A program made the translations under genes and the position numbers. A stretch of 7,675 nt of DNA from DASYSL01 sp036003365 (GTDB lineage Bacteria; Eisenbacteria; RBG-16-71-46; DASYSL01). The notes under the pieces were generated by a model that ran no database searches, was not told the DNA's origin, and saw only the letters and a program-made list of their open reading frames with translations. The first letter of the stretch is position 1; every line of letters starts with the position of its first letter. Location: the NCBI GenBank assembly GCA_036003365.1, contig DASYSL010000117.1, forward strand, positions 1 to 7,675. The letters run 5' to 3'. Below are positions 6,662 through 7,675 of this stretch, one piece after another.

Positions 6662-6668
6662 GGGAGGA
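6662..6668 (+). promoter_or_regulatory. Strong Shine-Dalgarno deciding the start at 6675
   Basis: GGGAGGA lies 6 nt before ATG 6675 and is followed by a signal-peptide-like N-terminus. It fixes the start of the gene that runs off the right edge. The rest of the 6545-6661 gap shows no convincing + strand promoter. Confidence 0.7.
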
Positions 6669-6674
6669 AATCGC

Positions 6675-7675
6675 ATGAAGTCGTGGGCTCGCGCGCGGTT
6701 CGTGTTCTCGATTCTCGCCATCCTGTTTCCCGTCACCGTTCTGGCCGCCGCCGAGCCGGCGACGACCGCTAAACCGTCGGCCACCAAGACCGCCGCTCCT
6801 GCGGACAGCAAGGCGACGGTCACCAAGACGAAGACCTCGGTCGAGGGCGTCCATCCCAGCCGCGCCACGGGACGCGACACGACCGTCGTGGGCGCGATGC
6901 GCGAGCAAGCGATCGCGCTCAAGGCGCTGTACAAGACGCCGGCGGTGTGGGCGTTCCTCGACTCGACGCGCGCCCTGCCCGACCCCGGAACGCGCACGAT
7001 CTATTTCGATTCCACGCGCCAGCACTTCTACTCCGACGCGCAGGTGAAGGCGATGAGCGAAGGGGACCGCGCCAAGCTCATGTCGCGTCCGATGGACAGC
7101 AACTTCTACTACAACACGCGCTACGGCACGCCGCTCGCCTATGCGCGCGCGCTCGATCTCGTGGCGCAGCAAGGCGTGAAGAGCTTCTCGGGCATGAAGA
7201 TCGTCGACTACGGCTATGGCGGCATCGGCCATCTGCGTCTGCTCGCCCTACAGGGCGCCAACGTGACCGGAGTCGACGTCGATCCGCTGCTGCCGCTCGT
7301 CTACAGCGACCCGCGCGACCAGGGCAAGATCGGGAAGAACGGCAAGCTCACGCTCGTGAATGGGCGTTTCCCGGCCGATCCTGGCATCGCCGACCAGGTG
7401 GGCACCGACTACGATCTCTTCATCTCCAAGAACACCCTGAAGCACGGCTACATCCATCCCACGCGTCCAGCCGACAAGCGCCAGCTCGTCGACTTGGGCG
7501 TGGATGACTCGACCTTCGTCGCCGCGGTGCGCGGCATCCTCAAGCCGGGCGGCTATGTGATGATCTACAACTTGTCGCCCCCGCTCAGCAGAGACGACGC
7601 GCCGTACCAGCCGTGGACCGACGGCCACGATCCTTTCCCGCGCTCCTTGTGGGAGAACTCCGGCTTCGAGGTCAT
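6675..7675 (+). CDS. Exported class I SAM-methyltransferase-like protein (3' end outside window)
   Basis: The first 333 codons are present and the frame runs off the right edge without a stop. The N-terminus MKSWARAR followed by FVFSILAILFPVTVLA is a classical Sec signal peptide with a plausible signal peptidase I site near residues 24-26. No Cys lipobox is seen. Residues 26-55 form an Ala/Thr/Lys/Pro-rich, probably disordered linker. A Rossmann methyltransferase-like domain follows: motif I KIVDYGYGGIGHLRLLALQG (175-194), an acidic beta2 end TGVDVDP (198-204), TDYDLFISKNTLKHGYIHP (244-262) at the beta4 position, and VRGILKPGGYVMIYNLSP (285-302), the familiar 'LkPGG' strand. Before it, residues 70-170 hold a predicted alpha-helical region including FYYNTRYGTPLAYARALDLV. 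By fold it would bind S-adenosylmethionine, but SAM is not expected outside the cytoplasm, so it may act otherwise or the leader may be a membrane anchor. The fold is fairly sure; substrate and activity are unknown. It is divergent from pruA. Confidence 0.8.
   Translation, partial: MKSWARARFVFSILAILFPVTVLAAAEPATTAKPSATKTAAPADSKATVTKTKTSVEGVHPSRATGRDTTVVGAMREQAIALKALYKTPAVWAFLDSTRALPDPGTRTIYFDSTRQHFYSDAQVKAMSEGDRAKLMSRPMDSNFYYNTRYGTPLAYARALDLVAQQGVKSFSGMKIVDYGYGGIGHLRLLALQGANVTGVDVDPLLPLVYSDPRDQGKIGKNGKLTLVNGRFPADPGIADQVGTDYDLFISKNTLKHGYIHPTRPADKRQLVDLGVDDSTFVAAVRGILKPGGYVMIYNLSPPLSRDDAPYQPWTDGHDPFPRSLWENSGFEV

Noticed and set aside
6750..6840. Thr/Lys/Ala/Pro-rich coding stretch as a possible tandem repeat
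   Set aside because: The codons show no regular period; it is a low-complexity linker of the exported protein rather than a DNA repeat.

Overview
This window is high-GC bacterial DNA, rich in G/C at third codon positions and with long antisense shadow frames. It looks like ordinary chromosome: no transposase, phage gene, tRNA, rRNA or CRISPR repeat was seen. The gene types (TPR regulator tail, GT-C membrane protein, stand-alone PruA, exported methyltransferase-like protein) would fit an uncultured or environmental lineage such as Acidobacteriota, Gemmatimonadota or Eisenbacteria-like bacteria. No gene here fixes the phylum, so that placement is inference only.

Left part, + strand (1-2974). 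The C-terminal TPR half of a larger protein is cut by the left edge. Its stop codon is followed after 3 nt by a drug/metabolite transporter (EamA) gene whose only start compatible with a complete first helix is a CTG. Next comes a polytopic GT-C/TMTC-like membrane protein. The three genes are co-directional and could be one transcription unit.

Middle part (2975-4904). A short non-genic stretch carries what looks like a frameshifted remnant of a small membrane protein. A minus-strand crotonase follows, with the active-site layout of an enoyl-CoA isomerase rather than a hydratase. A divergent + strand two-helix membrane protein of unknown function begins 80 nt away. Its Shine-Dalgarno lies in the loop of a predicted hairpin that abuts the GTG start.

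Right part (4906-7675). A complete minus-strand pruA (1-pyrroline-5-carboxylate dehydrogenase) ends 1 nt from the stop of the convergent unknown gene. Its 170-nt upstream region has a candidate sigma70-type promoter with an inverted repeat over the predicted start site. Divergent from pruA, a gene running off the right edge encodes a class I methyltransferase-like Rossmann domain behind an apparent Sec signal peptide and an Ala/Thr/Lys/Pro-rich linker.

Together the genes suggest housekeeping catabolism (proline/glutamate and fatty-acid oxidation) and envelope functions. I do not see a clear new multi-gene system. The most unusual items are the exported methyltransferase-like protein, the CTG start and the hairpin at 4022-4049.
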